A model generated the notes under the pieces. The model was not told the DNA's origin and searched no databases. It was given only the letters and a program-made list of their open reading frames with translations. The translations under genes were made by a program, and so were the position numbers. Of a stretch of 64,000 nucleotides of DNA, positions 10,063 through 19,395 are shown piece by piece. The DNA lies in assembly GCF_003330725.1 (NCBI RefSeq), contig NZ_CP030840.1, positions 496,001 to 560,000 on the forward strand, written 5' to 3'. Within the stretch, counting starts at the first letter, position 1. The number at the start of each line of letters is the position of its first letter. Origin of the DNA: Acidisarcina polymorpha (GTDB lineage Bacteria > Acidobacteriota > Terriglobia > Terriglobales > Acidobacteriaceae).

Positions 10063-11184
10063 CTACGCGAACTTTCCTACCTGTACTGCTCCCTGCTCTA
10101 CCGGCTTCGACTCCATCATGCTCCAGAGCACCTTGGCCGTTGTTCCGGTCTTGGTGATATGAGCGCGTCCAAGCTTCGCGTAACGCTCTGTCATCTTGAT
10201 GTTCGAATGACCGAGAAGCTTGGCGAGTTCGTAGAGATCGCCGCCATTCATCATGTACCAGGACGCAAAGGTGTGGCGCAGATCGTGGAACCAGAAGTTT
10301 CGAATGCGAGCCCGTGTCAGAACATCCTCGAAGCTCCCTTCCAGTCTTTGCCTTCCACTCTTGTCACCCCTTGTCGGCGGGAAGATGCGATCTTCACCGA
10401 TCACCGCAGGGCACCGCCGAATCTCTTCGGCCAGCTCTGACGTCATGGGCACGTAGCGTTCCTTACCCTTTTTCAACTTTGCTCTCACAGCAATCAGCTC
10501 TTCGCGGTACAACACGTCCGACCAGCGGAGGCGATGAACCTCGGAGGAGCGCATCCCGGTGGAGACAGCGATCAATACGATCAGCCGCATCCGTAGATTG
10601 GTCTGATTGAGGTCCTTGGTCCCTTTCCGAAACATCTTCTCGTCCAGGGCGACCTTTAACCTCTCGAGTTCTTCCTTCGAGAGGAAGCGTTCCCGTGAAT
10701 CATCGGGTCGCCTTACCTCAACCATGTCGGCTGGATTACGTTCGAGGCCAGTCTCCTTGGACCAGATTGTCGAAGCCTTCTTCATCAGGTGATGCATGAC
10801 GTTGAAGTGGCGTACGGCAGTGTTCTCCGCCAACCCCCGCTTGCCCGTGAGGTTTTCGTACCAGCGCTGGACGTCAACACCGTCCACCTCCCGCACGAAC
10901 ATCCGACCCAACTCAGCCCGAATGCCCTCCACGATGCTCTTCTCTCGATCCGCAGAAGCCTTCTTGCTTCCGTAATGCAGCCAGTACCGATCAATCAAAT
11001 CCGACATGCTGTAATTGACCTCTTTCCTTACATCGAGGTGCCGGTTCTCATCGCGCAGCGAGAGCTTCTTACGCTCTACCTTCTTCGCGAGTTCGTCTGA
11101 GCCGTGAACCTTTGCGCTCTTGTGGCGACCTCCTTCGCGCCAACGAACTTCATAAACGCCCTTTTCCTTCTTCAGAACAGACAT
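10063..11184 (-). CDS. int: Tyrosine site-specific integrase
   Basis: A 373-residue phage/ICE-type tyrosine recombinase. It has an N-terminal AP2-like/SAM-like DNA-binding part (YEVRWREGGRHKSAKV) and a C-terminal catalytic domain with Arg in STGMRSSEVHRL, Lys in KLKKGKERYVP, HDLRHTFASW (H-x-x-R), LGHSNIKMTERY with the second His and the nucleophilic Tyr. All catalytic residues are present, so it should be active. The start at 11184 is fixed by an AAAGGAG eight bases upstream; a longer reading to 11205 has no such site. It lies tail-first against tRNA-Phe, and the excisionase-like gene ends 14 bases upstream of this start, so the two are likely one operon that controls integration and excision. 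Confidence 0.93.
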   Translation of the reverse strand: MSVLKKEKGVYEVRWREGGRHKSAKVHGSDELAKKVERKKLSLRDENRHLDVRKEVNYSMSDLIDRYWLHYGSKKASADREKSIVEGIRAELGRMFVREVDGVDVQRWYENLTGKRGLAENTAVRHFNVMHHLMKKASTIWSKETGLERNPADMVEVRRPDDSRERFLSKEELERLKVALDEKMFRKGTKDLNQTNLRMRLIVLIAVSTGMRSSEVHRLRWSDVLYREELIAVRAKLKKGKERYVPMTSELAEEIRRCPAVIGEDRIFPPTRGDKSGRQRLEGSFEDVLTRARIRNFWFHDLRHTFASWYMMNGGDLYELAKLLGHSNIKMTERYAKLGRAHITKTGTTAKVLWSMMESKPVEQGAVQVGKFA

Positions 11185-11197
11185 ATCTGCTTCTCCT

Positions 11198-11422
11198 TTA
11201 GTCAATGGTTTCGATTGTGTGTTGCTCGATGTAGCGTTCTAACGCCCGCATATCGAACCGCAACGCACGACCGACCTTGACGCAAGGGACCTCCCGCAAC
11301 CGAGACTTTCTGTAGACCGTGTCTACTTCAAGGCCCAGGTATTGGGCTGCCTCCTTGACGTTCAGGAGCCGCCTTCCAATGACTCCATTTGACACCAACT
11401 CAGTCGTCTTTTGGTAGAGCAT
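11198..11422 (-). CDS. AlpA/excisionase-like helix-turn-helix protein
   Basis: A 74-residue protein whose core (LLNVKEAAQYLGLEVDTVYRKSRLREVPCVKVGRALRFDMRALERYI) is the MerR/AlpA-type winged helix of small excisionases and recombination directionality factors. ATG 11422 is preceded by GGAGG with four bases between; the longer open frame to 11551 lacks support. It sits directly before int on the same strand, the usual arrangement for a factor that biases the integrase toward excision or regulates it. A plain transcriptional repressor is the alternative. Confidence 0.8.
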   Translation of the reverse strand: MLYQKTTELVSNGVIGRRLLNVKEAAQYLGLEVDTVYRKSRLREVPCVKVGRALRFDMRALERYIEQHTIETID

Positions 11423-11809
11423 TGTGCCTCCAATCCGTCGCTTGAGACCGCACACGGATTTCTTCATCCACGCGAACGCCTGCGGTTGTCGAAGTTGCTG
11501 GGGTGACGATTGAAGGACGGAACGAACTCTGACGTATTTCCCATGCGGCACCTCGCGTTGTCGATCAGCTTCGAGCGTGAGGTCTCCGCGAACTTCAGTC
11601 CAATACTTCTATTCGATTTCGCCACAGTTTTTGTCTATGGCTCCAGCGAAGCTGCATCTGCGGACGGTTACCTGGAGGAGTCCGGTCACCGCGCGGAGCC
11701 TAATTGACATTTGTGATTTGTTACCAACAATGGGTTTAAGCGCAGGTTTTTCCACAGCCGATGCTTGGGCCTGTGGGATCGACGAAAGCCAAGTGGAGTA
11801 CCAAGGCCG
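11423..11809 (+). promoter_or_regulatory. Divergent control region between xis-int and the LysR/transfer cluster
   Basis: This 387-base stretch has no convincing gene. It contains a perfect -35 hexamer TTGACA near 11703 in an A+T-rich patch just before the LysR gene, though no clear -10 follows. It must carry the promoters for the leftward xis-int genes and the rightward LysR gene. Confidence 0.35.
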
Positions 11810-12760
11810 ATGTCAGATTCCCTCACATTCCGTCTCCTCCGATACATCAAGGCGGCCGCAGAGACGCTGAACTTTACCCGTGCCGCCGAGCAAGTCTTCG
11901 TTGCACAGTCGTCACTCAGCTCTCAAATCGGAAAGTTCGAAGACACCGTTGACCTCTTGCTTTTCGTCCGTTTGCAGAATGGTCTTAAGCTCACCTCGGC
12001 GGGCCGCATCGTTGCGACCTTTGCAGAGAACACGCTAAGAGAGTGGGACCAAACTCTGGTAATGGCCCTCGCTGTCCAGCGCAATGAGGTGCCACCGTTG
12101 CGCCTCGGCTTTTCCTCTTTCATCAATGCGAAGCTCCTTGAGAGATTTCGAGAGAACTATGAAGGGATGTTCCCCGGATGCGCCATTCAACTGTGGAGCG
12201 GCGATCCTCTGCTGTGCCTGCAACGACTCGATGCCAGGGCGCTCGACTGTGCGATTATTCCCCTGCCAGTGGATGCGACTCTCTACAACGTTCAGCAGAT
12301 CGCTCAGTCTCCCTTAGTGATTTGCATGCGGTCCGATGATGTACTCGCTGATCGCGCGCAACTCGACATTCATGAAGTAGCGGAACGCATCACAATATTC
12401 CGCGACCCAGAGCTGCATCCCTCGGCACATACACGACTGGTAGAAATGTTCAAGGAAGTAGGCATCCCGATTCATTTAGCCTGCGCCGCTCGCACTCCCT
12501 CAGAGATTCAATGGATGGTGAAAGAGCGCTACGGTCTTGCGCTGATCGACCAGCTAACGCCTCTTGATCCTGGCTTAATTACGCGACCGATTGCGGGTGT
12601 CAATTGGACGGCAGATACCGCCTTTGTTCATGCGAGCCACATGGATCATGTTGCGCTCCCATTCATCGAACGATTCTTTCAGCAGACCTGGTCAGCTTCG
12701 AGGAGAAGCAAGCGTCCGTCGAAGACGCGACATCCCGAGCAACTAGAGTTGCTCGGTTGA
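11810..12760 (+). CDS. LysR-family transcriptional regulator
   Basis: A 316-residue regulator. The N-terminal winged helix is canonical (FRLLRYIKAAAETLNFTRAAEQVFVAQSSLSSQIGKFED), followed by a periplasmic-binding-protein-like effector domain. Placed between the integration module and the conjugation genes and transcribed toward the latter, it is a good candidate for the regulator that switches transfer genes on in response to a small ligand. ATG 11810 is chosen because the HTH begins directly after it and an AAGG lies five bases upstream. The ligand is not known. A metabolic regulator picked up as cargo is less likely given the position. Confidence 0.85.
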   Translation: MSDSLTFRLLRYIKAAAETLNFTRAAEQVFVAQSSLSSQIGKFEDTVDLLLFVRLQNGLKLTSAGRIVATFAENTLREWDQTLVMALAVQRNEVPPLRLGFSSFINAKLLERFRENYEGMFPGCAIQLWSGDPLLCLQRLDARALDCAIIPLPVDATLYNVQQIAQSPLVICMRSDDVLADRAQLDIHEVAERITIFRDPELHPSAHTRLVEMFKEVGIPIHLACAARTPSEIQWMVKERYGLALIDQLTPLDPGLITRPIAGVNWTADTAFVHASHMDHVALPFIERFFQQTWSASRRSKRPSKTRHPEQLELLG

Positions 12761-12881
12761 GCCCGTGACCGTAGCCATAGACAAAATGTGTGGCGAAATA
12801 GATAGGAACTGTTGGACGAGGAGATGAAGCGGCTTTAGGTTTCACTCATGGCGAAGCGAATACGCCATCAGGAGAATGCCA

Positions 12882-13226
12882 ATGCCACTTCGTTCATGCT
12901 TCCGAACACACAATCTTCATCGAAAACTACTCCACGCAGCGCGTGTGATGGGGCCAACGCTTGTCGCGTTCGCCTTCGCAGGTGTTGCTCACGCCCAGGG
13001 AACGATGGACTTCTCAGGAGCGCAAACGCTCATGGGAACGTTTAAGACCTTCGCAATTTATGCGGGTGCTGTTATCTGTTTCGGCGGTCTGATTTTCGCC
13101 GGAATCCGCATGATGAGCGGTCGGTTTCAGGATGCCATTCCAGGGCTCTTCGGCGCATTGTTCGGTGCCGGAGTTCTCGGTTGGGGAGCTGGCTGGATCG
13201 GATCCTTAACCGGGCAGTCGATGTAG
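12882..13226 (+). CDS. virB2: VirB2/TrbC-type pilin
   Basis: A 114-residue protein with a long signal peptide ending near AFAGVAHAQ and two hydrophobic helices (TFAIYAGAVICFGGLIFAG and GLFGALFGAGVLGWGAGWIG), the hallmark of the major pilin subunit of type IV secretion systems. It is the first gene of the mating-pair-formation cluster, as VirB2/TrbC normally is. AGGAG lies seven bases before ATG 12882; an ATG six bases earlier is too close to it. The mature pilin would be about 80 residues and inserted in the inner membrane before assembly. Confidence 0.8.
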   Translation: MPLRSCFRTHNLHRKLLHAARVMGPTLVAFAFAGVAHAQGTMDFSGAQTLMGTFKTFAIYAGAVICFGGLIFAGIRMMSGRFQDAIPGLFGALFGAGVLGWGAGWIGSLTGQSM

Positions 13227-13241
13227 GAGGTGACATCGACC

Positions 13242-13505
13242 ATGACCAAGCGGGGAGAGCCGTTACCAATCAATCAAGCGCTGAATCGACCGAGAGCCAA
13301 GCTTGGTCTCGATCTTACAGCATGGATGGCGATCGTATTCGTCTGCGTAACGGTTTTCCTCGTTGGTTTTCGCCTGTTGGCGATGTTGGCCTTCCCGACG
13401 CTTGCGGTCGGCGCATGGCTCATCGTCCGTAAACACCCGAAGATGTTCCAACTGTGGTGCCTCAGCCTCAACCAGAAGAGCTACTATGACCCGCGTAAAC
13501 ACTGA
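13242..13505 (+). CDS. virB3: VirB3/TrbD-type inner-membrane protein
   Basis: An 87-residue protein with two close transmembrane helices (TAWMAIVFVCVTVFLVGF and LAMLAFPTLAVGAWLIV) and a short C-terminal tail with the phrase KSYYDP, typical of VirB3/TrbD. It is required with VirB4 for pilus assembly. AGGAGG lies 11 bases before ATG 13242; the reading from GTG 13230 is possible. The 3' end overlaps the virB4 start by 20 bases, which implies translational coupling. Confidence 0.78.
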   Translation: MTKRGEPLPINQALNRPRAKLGLDLTAWMAIVFVCVTVFLVGFRLLAMLAFPTLAVGAWLIVRKHPKMFQLWCLSLNQKSYYDPRKH

Positions 13506-15855
13506 GCAACTCAAACATACTCCGTGGTTCGCCAAGGCAGGAGCGGCGTGCAGCATCGTTCCGATTGCGCGCTTTGTCGGGCCATACATCTTCGCCCTCA
13601 AGGGCGGCGGTTACGGATGCCTGTTCGCTCTCACCGGCATCGACGAAGAGGGCTTGACCGACCAGGAGCTTGAGTCGCGAATGCGATCCATCGAAGGCTC
13701 GTTGCGCGGCCTGCCCGAAGGCTCGTGCCTTTACCAGTACACCCGTGTGATGTCGGGGTTCGATCTTCCGCGTCAGGCCAAGTACGCGAACCCCGCCACG
13801 GAGGTGTTCGCGAGCGACCGTCTCACGTTCCTTGAGAACACTGCGGGCTTCCGCCGTATCGACCTGCACTGGTGTCTAACCCTAGAACCGTCGAAGGTGA
13901 AAGCCCTTGAGCGCAAACCGCAGGAGAATGCGGCCGACACATCGCGGATGCTTGCGGATCTTGAGAAGACCGCAACCATTCTTCAGAGTCATCTTGGCAG
14001 CGCCATTGGCCTGCAGCTTCTGGGTAAGGACGAAACCTTCCAGTTCTTCAGCTATCTATTCAACCTTGAAGAATGGGCGCAACAGGATCACCTTCGCAGC
14101 GATGCCGGTGTGGACCGGCAGATCGTGAAAACTCCGATTGCATGGCACAGTGATTATCTCCAGGTCGGCAAGCGCCACGTGCAGATGTTTTCGCTGAAGA
14201 CCACGCCGGAAGCGTCGAGGCCCTGCCTCTTCTCCAGCCTGTCGACGCTCGATTGCGACAGCGTCCTGTGCTCGACCTGGAGGGTGAAATCCACCACCTC
14301 CGCCCGCAGCGAGATCGACGCACAGGAGAAGTTCATATCGTTCTTCAAAGTCGGCGTATTGACGCGCGTGATGAGCGGGCGCGACACCGCTTCGCTCGAA
14401 ACTGGCGCGGGCGCGAAGGCTGCAAATAACAATGTCGATGACCTCAGCGAAGTCATCCGCTCGCTCGATAAGAAGGCCCAGGGCGAATATTCGCTGCGGC
14501 TACTGCTGGCAGCTCGCAGTCAGGAACAGTTGCGTAACACCGTACCGGCTGTGCATCGCATCTTCGTCGATGCCCGAGCGCAGGTGATGGAAGAGACCTT
14601 GGGCAATCTGTCCGCGTTCTATGCGATGTTCCCCGGCAATCACAAATTCAATGTCTTTCCGCTATGGCTCGCAGAGGACCATCACGCGCGGCTCTCCTCT
14701 GTGTTCGCTCCGCACATCGGTCATCCTCACTCGGAAGACCTCGACAACGAGTACCTCAATATCTTCGAGACCCGTACCCGAACGCCCTTCTTTCAGGATG
14801 TGTATGTGGATGGCGTACGGGTCATGCTTATCATCGGTCCTACAGGGTCAGGAAAAAGTGTGGTGGGTAACGCCACCGTCGCACTCGAGCAGAGATACGG
14901 CGGTTTTACTTACATCTTCGACATCGGCGGTAGCTACGAGAGCGTCGTGGAGCTCTATGGCGGGCGCGTAGACAGAGTAGGTAAAGACGGCCCGCGGGTG
15001 AATCCCTTCGCCCTGGAGCCGACCGAAAGCAACATCAAGTTCCTGTATTCATTTATTAAGCTTCTGCTCACCAACGGCGGCGCAGAGTTGGAGCCGGAAG
15101 ACGATGATGTGATCCACAAGGCCGTGCAGGATATGTACCTGCTCGATCCGGAGAACCGCCGCCTGTCCAATCTGTTTCTGCCTAAGAAACTCGACCGTTA
15201 TCTGTCGAAGTGGGTTGGGAAAGGCATCTATAACGCCGTCTTTGACAACGTCGAAGACAGTCTCTCGCTCTCGCGCCTGCAATGCTTCGACTTCCAGGGC
15301 GTGAACAATGAACAGTATGCCGACCTGATCGAGCCGCTGATGGTATGGCTCCTCCGGCGCATCAACGACGTTCTCTATAACCCCGCCAATCTCGGCGTTC
15401 CCAAGCACATCCTCATCGAAGAGATCTTCTCTTCGATGAAGAACAAGCAATTGCTTGACGGCGCTCTCGCTTCCATCAAGACCGTTCGCAAGAACCTTGG
15501 CGGCGTCACCATGATTGGCCAGTCCGCCGATGACCTTGGGGCCAACGCCGACAGCATCGTGAACTCCTGCACATCGTTCCTGTTCCTGAAAGACGCAACG
15601 TTCAATCGGAAGCGTTATGCAGAGCTGTTCAAGATGAACGAGCAGCAGATCGCACTCTTTGAGGGTTTGCAGGACCGCGAGGCGCTGTACATGCGGCGCG
15701 ACGGCATTACGAAGGTCGTTACGTTGAACCTCGACAAACGCAGCTACGCCACGTTCTCCACCAAGCCAAAGGACCGGGTGCGACGGTCGAAGCTGATTGA
15801 AAAGTATGGACTCACCGAGGGCATCGATCGCTTTGCTCAGGGAGAGACTGTGTAA
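13486..15855 (+). CDS. virB4: VirB4/TrbE-type conjugation ATPase
   Basis: A 789-residue type IV secretion ATPase that powers pilin extraction and pilus biogenesis at the inner membrane. The Walker A motif GPTGSGKS is at about residue 450, and a Walker B-like ILIEEIFSS is near 645. The N-terminal CagE/TrbE/VirB domain is clear. ATG 13486 lies inside the end of virB3; the open frame extends upstream to 13363 but that part is a shadow of virB3. The length is normal for the family. Confidence 0.93.
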   Translation: MTRVNTEQLKHTPWFAKAGAACSIVPIARFVGPYIFALKGGGYGCLFALTGIDEEGLTDQELESRMRSIEGSLRGLPEGSCLYQYTRVMSGFDLPRQAKYANPATEVFASDRLTFLENTAGFRRIDLHWCLTLEPSKVKALERKPQENAADTSRMLADLEKTATILQSHLGSAIGLQLLGKDETFQFFSYLFNLEEWAQQDHLRSDAGVDRQIVKTPIAWHSDYLQVGKRHVQMFSLKTTPEASRPCLFSSLSTLDCDSVLCSTWRVKSTTSARSEIDAQEKFISFFKVGVLTRVMSGRDTASLETGAGAKAANNNVDDLSEVIRSLDKKAQGEYSLRLLLAARSQEQLRNTVPAVHRIFVDARAQVMEETLGNLSAFYAMFPGNHKFNVFPLWLAEDHHARLSSVFAPHIGHPHSEDLDNEYLNIFETRTRTPFFQDVYVDGVRVMLIIGPTGSGKSVVGNATVALEQRYGGFTYIFDIGGSYESVVELYGGRVDRVGKDGPRVNPFALEPTESNIKFLYSFIKLLLTNGGAELEPEDDDVIHKAVQDMYLLDPENRRLSNLFLPKKLDRYLSKWVGKGIYNAVFDNVEDSLSLSRLQCFDFQGVNNEQYADLIEPLMVWLLRRINDVLYNPANLGVPKHILIEEIFSSMKNKQLLDGALASIKTVRKNLGGVTMIGQSADDLGANADSIVNSCTSFLFLKDATFNRKRYAELFKMNEQQIALFEGLQDREALYMRRDGITKVVTLNLDKRSYATFSTKPKDRVRRSKLIEKYGLTEGIDRFAQGETV

Positions 15856-15884
15856 CCAATCCCCAAACCAGAAAGGCCAGTGCC

Positions 15885-16718
15885 ATGAAACCACTCATCC
15901 CCATCGTCGTCTCCGCCGGACTTGCGCTGGCCTCCGCCGTTCCTTGCCACGCTGCCGATAACCATCCTCTCCAACCGAATGCGCCGCGCACCGTCACCGT
16001 GTCCGAGGCGGACACGCCTCCTGTGATTCGCGCCGGCCTGCTGCAATCGACACTGATCGTCCTTCCCGCTGAGGAGAAGGTTGCCAATGTCTTCGCCGGT
16101 GACACTGTCGATTGGGTCTTTGACGGCGGCCATGTCGCCAGCCGCTTCATCAGCGTCAAGCCTAAGGTGGCGAACGGATCGACGGACATTCACATCGTCT
16201 CTGATCACGGCAACGAATACACCTTACAGCTCCATGAAATTTCCAGTGAGTCAGATGCCCACTTCGATTCCAAAGTCTTCATCGCTCCCGGCGACCAAGC
16301 GGCAAAAGACCGGCTGACACAGCTTCCCGTGTTCGTGCCCGCCGCCGAGCTGGACAAGGCCAAGCAGGAGGTCGCTACTGCCAAAGCAGCCCAGGCAGCG
16401 GAGCTGAAAGCCGAGGAGACGAAGGACGAGCAATATCGGAGCCAATATCCCGGCAATCTCCACTTCGACTACACCTGGGATCAATCGAAGGGCAAATCTC
16501 TTGGCCTCCAGCAAATCTGGCGCGATGACAAGTTCACCTACCTGCGCGGACAGTTCCAGGAAACGCCCGCGCTGTATGAGGTCAAGGACAAGAAGGGCTC
16601 GCTCATCAACTTCGATTTCAGCAATGGCCTTTACACCGTGCCCAAGCAGTTGGACAACGGCTATCTCGCCATCGGTAAACAGAAGGTGGACTTTCACCGC
16701 GTGGGAGGGGCGAACTAG
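15885..16718 (+). CDS. virB9: VirB9/TrbG-type outer-membrane core component
   Basis: A 277-residue secreted protein with a standard signal peptide (IVVSAGLALASAVPCHAAD), a beta-rich N-terminal domain and a C-terminal segment (FDYTWDQSKGK, IWRDDKFTYLRGQF, FDFSNGLYTVPKQLDNGYLAIGKQKVDFHRV) that matches VirB9/TrbG/CagX. It would build the outer-membrane ring of the secretion channel with VirB10. A short coiled segment rich in Ala, Lys and Glu (about residues 155-185) separates the two lobes. The gene follows virB4 by 29 bases and precedes virB10 by two. Confidence 0.88.
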   Translation: MKPLIPIVVSAGLALASAVPCHAADNHPLQPNAPRTVTVSEADTPPVIRAGLLQSTLIVLPAEEKVANVFAGDTVDWVFDGGHVASRFISVKPKVANGSTDIHIVSDHGNEYTLQLHEISSESDAHFDSKVFIAPGDQAAKDRLTQLPVFVPAAELDKAKQEVATAKAAQAAELKAEETKDEQYRSQYPGNLHFDYTWDQSKGKSLGLQQIWRDDKFTYLRGQFQETPALYEVKDKKGSLINFDFSNGLYTVPKQLDNGYLAIGKQKVDFHRVGGAN

Positions 16719-16720
16719 CC

Positions 16721-18051
16721 ATGACCGAGCCAAACCAGAATCCGCCCGCAACCGTCCCTGAACAGCCGGAGGCGAAGTCTCCCCTCAAAAAGGGTATGCC
16801 GGTGGTGATCGTCCTCGTTGTCATCATTGCCCTCATCGGCGTTGCCAATGTGTCGAGTTTGTTGAGCGGCAACAAGAAAGCAGCCCCGGCAAGCGCAATG
16901 ACCATGCGCCCCGCTTCGCCGAATGCCCAGCAGGTGAATAGTTTTTCAACCCAGCAACAGGTACAGGCGCAACGGGACGCGGAGGAGAGCCAGCATCAGC
17001 AGGAGTTGGCCGCTGCGATGCAGCAGCTCCAGGCCGAACAAAGTGTCCCCGGCCCAGAAGCCGCCGGGACACAGCCGATGACTGCGGCGCAGCGCGATGC
17101 GATTTATGGCAATAGCCCGAATGCGCCGCAGCACACCTCGAATATCTCGCAGGCGCAGGCAGAGGCAAAACAGAAGCAGCTTGCGAAGGAGAACAGGCGC
17201 AGGACGCCATCAACAGCGATACGGTCGCTATCGACTTTGCCCACGCGGGCGCAGCGCCCGGTGCCGCCGTCCCTTCGCAGCCGGCAACGGCTGTCATGGG
17301 GGAGCGTGAGGAGGCACATTCCCAGACGGTCGCGGAAACTCCCACCAGTCCGTCTCTCACTAGCGCGAGCGACAAGCCCGGTGTTGTGCAGGTGCCCTCC
17401 GCTCAACAGGCCAAAGCTACTTCCAAGGCCGACGCGATGGCTGGATACGACTTCGATAACTATCAGGGCCGTCTCTATCGCATCTTCGAGGGCACGGTAT
17501 TTGAAGGGGTTGTCACCAACCACATCGACAGTGGGTTGAGCGGCCCGATCCTGGTCATGCTCACCACCGACTACTACTCGCACGACCATCAACAGCTTCT
17601 TATGCCGCAGGGTACTCGCCTGATCGGCACAGTACAGAGCGTGGGCAATACGCAGCAGCGCAAGATGTTCGTCACCTTCCATCGCGCCGTTTGCCCCGAT
17701 GGATTCTCACTGGACTTCGACAAATACATCGGCCTTGACCCGCTCGGCACCACCGGCCTCGCCACCAAAGTAGACCACGGGTACTTGATGGCGTTTGGCG
17801 CGGCGGCTGCCGTGGGCGGTTTAGGCGGTCTGGCGCAGATCGGCAACAACGGAAGTGTGCTTACAGCGTCGTCCCAGATCCGCAGCGGGATCTCCGAACA
17901 GTCGGCCACCGAGGGTGAGCAGGTCCTGAACCACTTCCTGAACCGCCTGCCTGTCATCACGCTCAAGGAAGGCTCCCGTGCCCGCGTATACGTCGGGCGC
18001 GACATCCTTATCCCGTCTTACGCGGAACATCGCGTCGATCCAACAATGTAA
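16721..18051 (+). pseudogene. virB10: VirB10/TrbI-type channel protein, single-base frameshift
   Basis: Two overlapping frames make one VirB10/TrbI. The first (from ATG 16721) gives a cytosolic tail, one transmembrane helix (VVIVLVVIIALIGVANVSSLL) and a Pro/Gln-rich linker up to about 17190. The second continues with EQAQDAINSDTVAIDFAHAG and the TrbI beta-barrel domain (YRIFEGTVFEGVVTNHIDSGLSGP, QLLMPQGTRLIGTVQSV, RVYVGRDILIPSY), ending at 18051. One missing base near 17187-17195, inside a GAAGGAGAAC run, explains the split. All other core genes are intact, so a consensus error or a recent mutation is likely; a second start around 17296 could make only a truncated domain without the membrane anchor. 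Confidence 0.85.
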
Positions 18052-18077
18052 ATGTCCTTGTGAGAGAGGAAGACCGC

Positions 18078-18308
18078 ATGACCACACTCACGATTACAAG
18101 ACGCAACAGGCTCATTGTCTCAATCAGTGCATCCATGCTGGCTCTCACTTTTCTCCTCTCGCCTGTCGGACGTAGCTCTGTAGCCAGCACGCTCGATTGG
18201 TTTATCCAAACCGCTGAAGCCGTGACGGAGTTTCCATGCAAGATCGTGACCGACATCCGTCACTTTTCCCTGGATAGGTTAGACCCAACCTGCCCGCAAT
18301 GCTTCTAG
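18078..18308 (+). CDS. Small membrane-anchored protein in transfer operon
   Basis: A 76-residue protein with one N-terminal hydrophobic helix (LIVSISASMLALTFLLSPVG) and a short soluble tail with three cysteines (EFPCKIV, PTCPQCF at the C-terminus). No family is recognised. It sits between virB10 and virB5/trbJ on the same strand, and GAGG lies nine bases before ATG 18078. The terminal CPQC pair could be redox-active or bind metal, but this is a guess. Confidence 0.55.
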   Translation: MTTLTITRRNRLIVSISASMLALTFLLSPVGRSSVASTLDWFIQTAEAVTEFPCKIVTDIRHFSLDRLDPTCPQCF

Positions 18309-18331
18309 CTTTTTCACCCAAAGGAGGCTGT

Positions 18332-19117
18332 ATGAAACTCGTGATGACCAAACGCAACAAGTATCTTCTAACCGGCGGTCTGCTCCTGTTGACCGCGACA
18401 CCTAGCTTCGCTCTCTTCGGGATCGGCGACATCGTCTTCGACCCGACCAGCTACGCCAGTCTTGTCTCGCAGCTCACGACCCTGGAGTCGCAGTACAAGA
18501 TGCTCCAGAACAACATCACACACTTCTCACTCAAGCAGCAGTGGCAGACGACCTTGAATGCCATGAAGAACGCCAACGTCGCGAATATGTTTGGTGAGAC
18601 GAGCGGGATGAGCATCGCGCTCAATACGAACTCGCCCAGCGCGTCGTCCACGGCCTGGACTGCCGGGACGATCAAGGTAAGCGGGAACACAACCACATAC
18701 CTGCAAGGGCAGATGCCGGGGAGCTCCCAGCTCTCGCAGCTCGCCATGATCGAGGCATCGGACTCCATCTCTCCCGATTGCCTTACCGCAGTCGGCCAGT
18801 ACAGGGGCGCGAGGACGCAGAACGTCACCGCAAACACCACGCTCGCCTCGCAGCAGGTCGACGGCAGCGATGGCACCAATACCGAAGTCGAACAGCTCAA
18901 TCTCCTGAATGCAGCGGAAGCCCAGAAGATGTCCGAGATGCAATCGCAGGGCGTCTTGCAGGCTTGCCTCGCTTCACAGATGACCGTCACGAATATGGAG
19001 CGCAGGAACGCTGGGGCACAGGACCTCAACACCGCCGCCTTTGTTCAGCAGCAACGCTCGACCAATAACGTGAGTGCGGCGAATGAAAGCAACACCTGGC
19101 AGACCTATCTTCCCTAA
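18332..19117 (+). CDS. virB5: TrbJ/VirB5-type pilus component
   Basis: A 261-residue secreted protein: signal peptide YLLTGGLLLLTATPSFALFG, then GDIVFDPTSYASLVSQLTTLESQYKML, the classical opening of TrbJ/VirB5 minor pilins, and long helices with Gln-rich stretches. It probably sits at the pilus tip and helps contact recipients. AAAGGAGG four bases before ATG 18332 fixes the start. The protein ends in TWQTYLP, which closely resembles the end of the next gene product. Confidence 0.82.
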   Translation: MKLVMTKRNKYLLTGGLLLLTATPSFALFGIGDIVFDPTSYASLVSQLTTLESQYKMLQNNITHFSLKQQWQTTLNAMKNANVANMFGETSGMSIALNTNSPSASSTAWTAGTIKVSGNTTTYLQGQMPGSSQLSQLAMIEASDSISPDCLTAVGQYRGARTQNVTANTTLASQQVDGSDGTNTEVEQLNLLNAAEAQKMSEMQSQGVLQACLASQMTVTNMERRNAGAQDLNTAAFVQQQRSTNNVSAANESNTWQTYLP

Positions 19118-19129
19118 TTCGGAGACGCG

Positions 19130-19378
19130 ATGCTGAAAGCGATCAACACCAAGACACTCATCGCAATTCTTGCGGCGCTGACCGCCATCGGCAGCGCCGT
19201 GATTTACCAGAGTCACGAGGCTCACAAGGCCGCCGCCATTCTTCAACAGCAACAGCACGATGCCGAGGAGCGCAACAAGGAAGATGAAGCGTTTCGCAAA
19301 AAGGTAGAGCAGGACAAGAAGCGGCACAACTCTGCCGCTGGTAACGAAGGCAAGACCTGGAAGGGCTATATCCCCTGA
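19130..19378 (+). CDS. Small membrane protein, TrbK-position
   Basis: An 82-residue protein with one N-terminal hydrophobic helix (LIAILAALTAIGSAVIY) and a highly charged, coiled-coil-like remainder rich in Lys, Glu and Gln. It lies between trbJ and trbL, where IncP-type clusters carry the entry-exclusion lipoprotein TrbK, but it has no lipobox cysteine, so the exclusion role is only a positional inference. It ends TWKGYIP, nearly the same tail as the TrbJ protein just upstream. Confidence 0.6.
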   Translation: MLKAINTKTLIAILAALTAIGSAVIYQSHEAHKAAAILQQQQHDAEERNKEDEAFRKKVEQDKKRHNSAAGNEGKTWKGYIP

Positions 19379-19395
19379 TTTCACCGGAGACCGAT

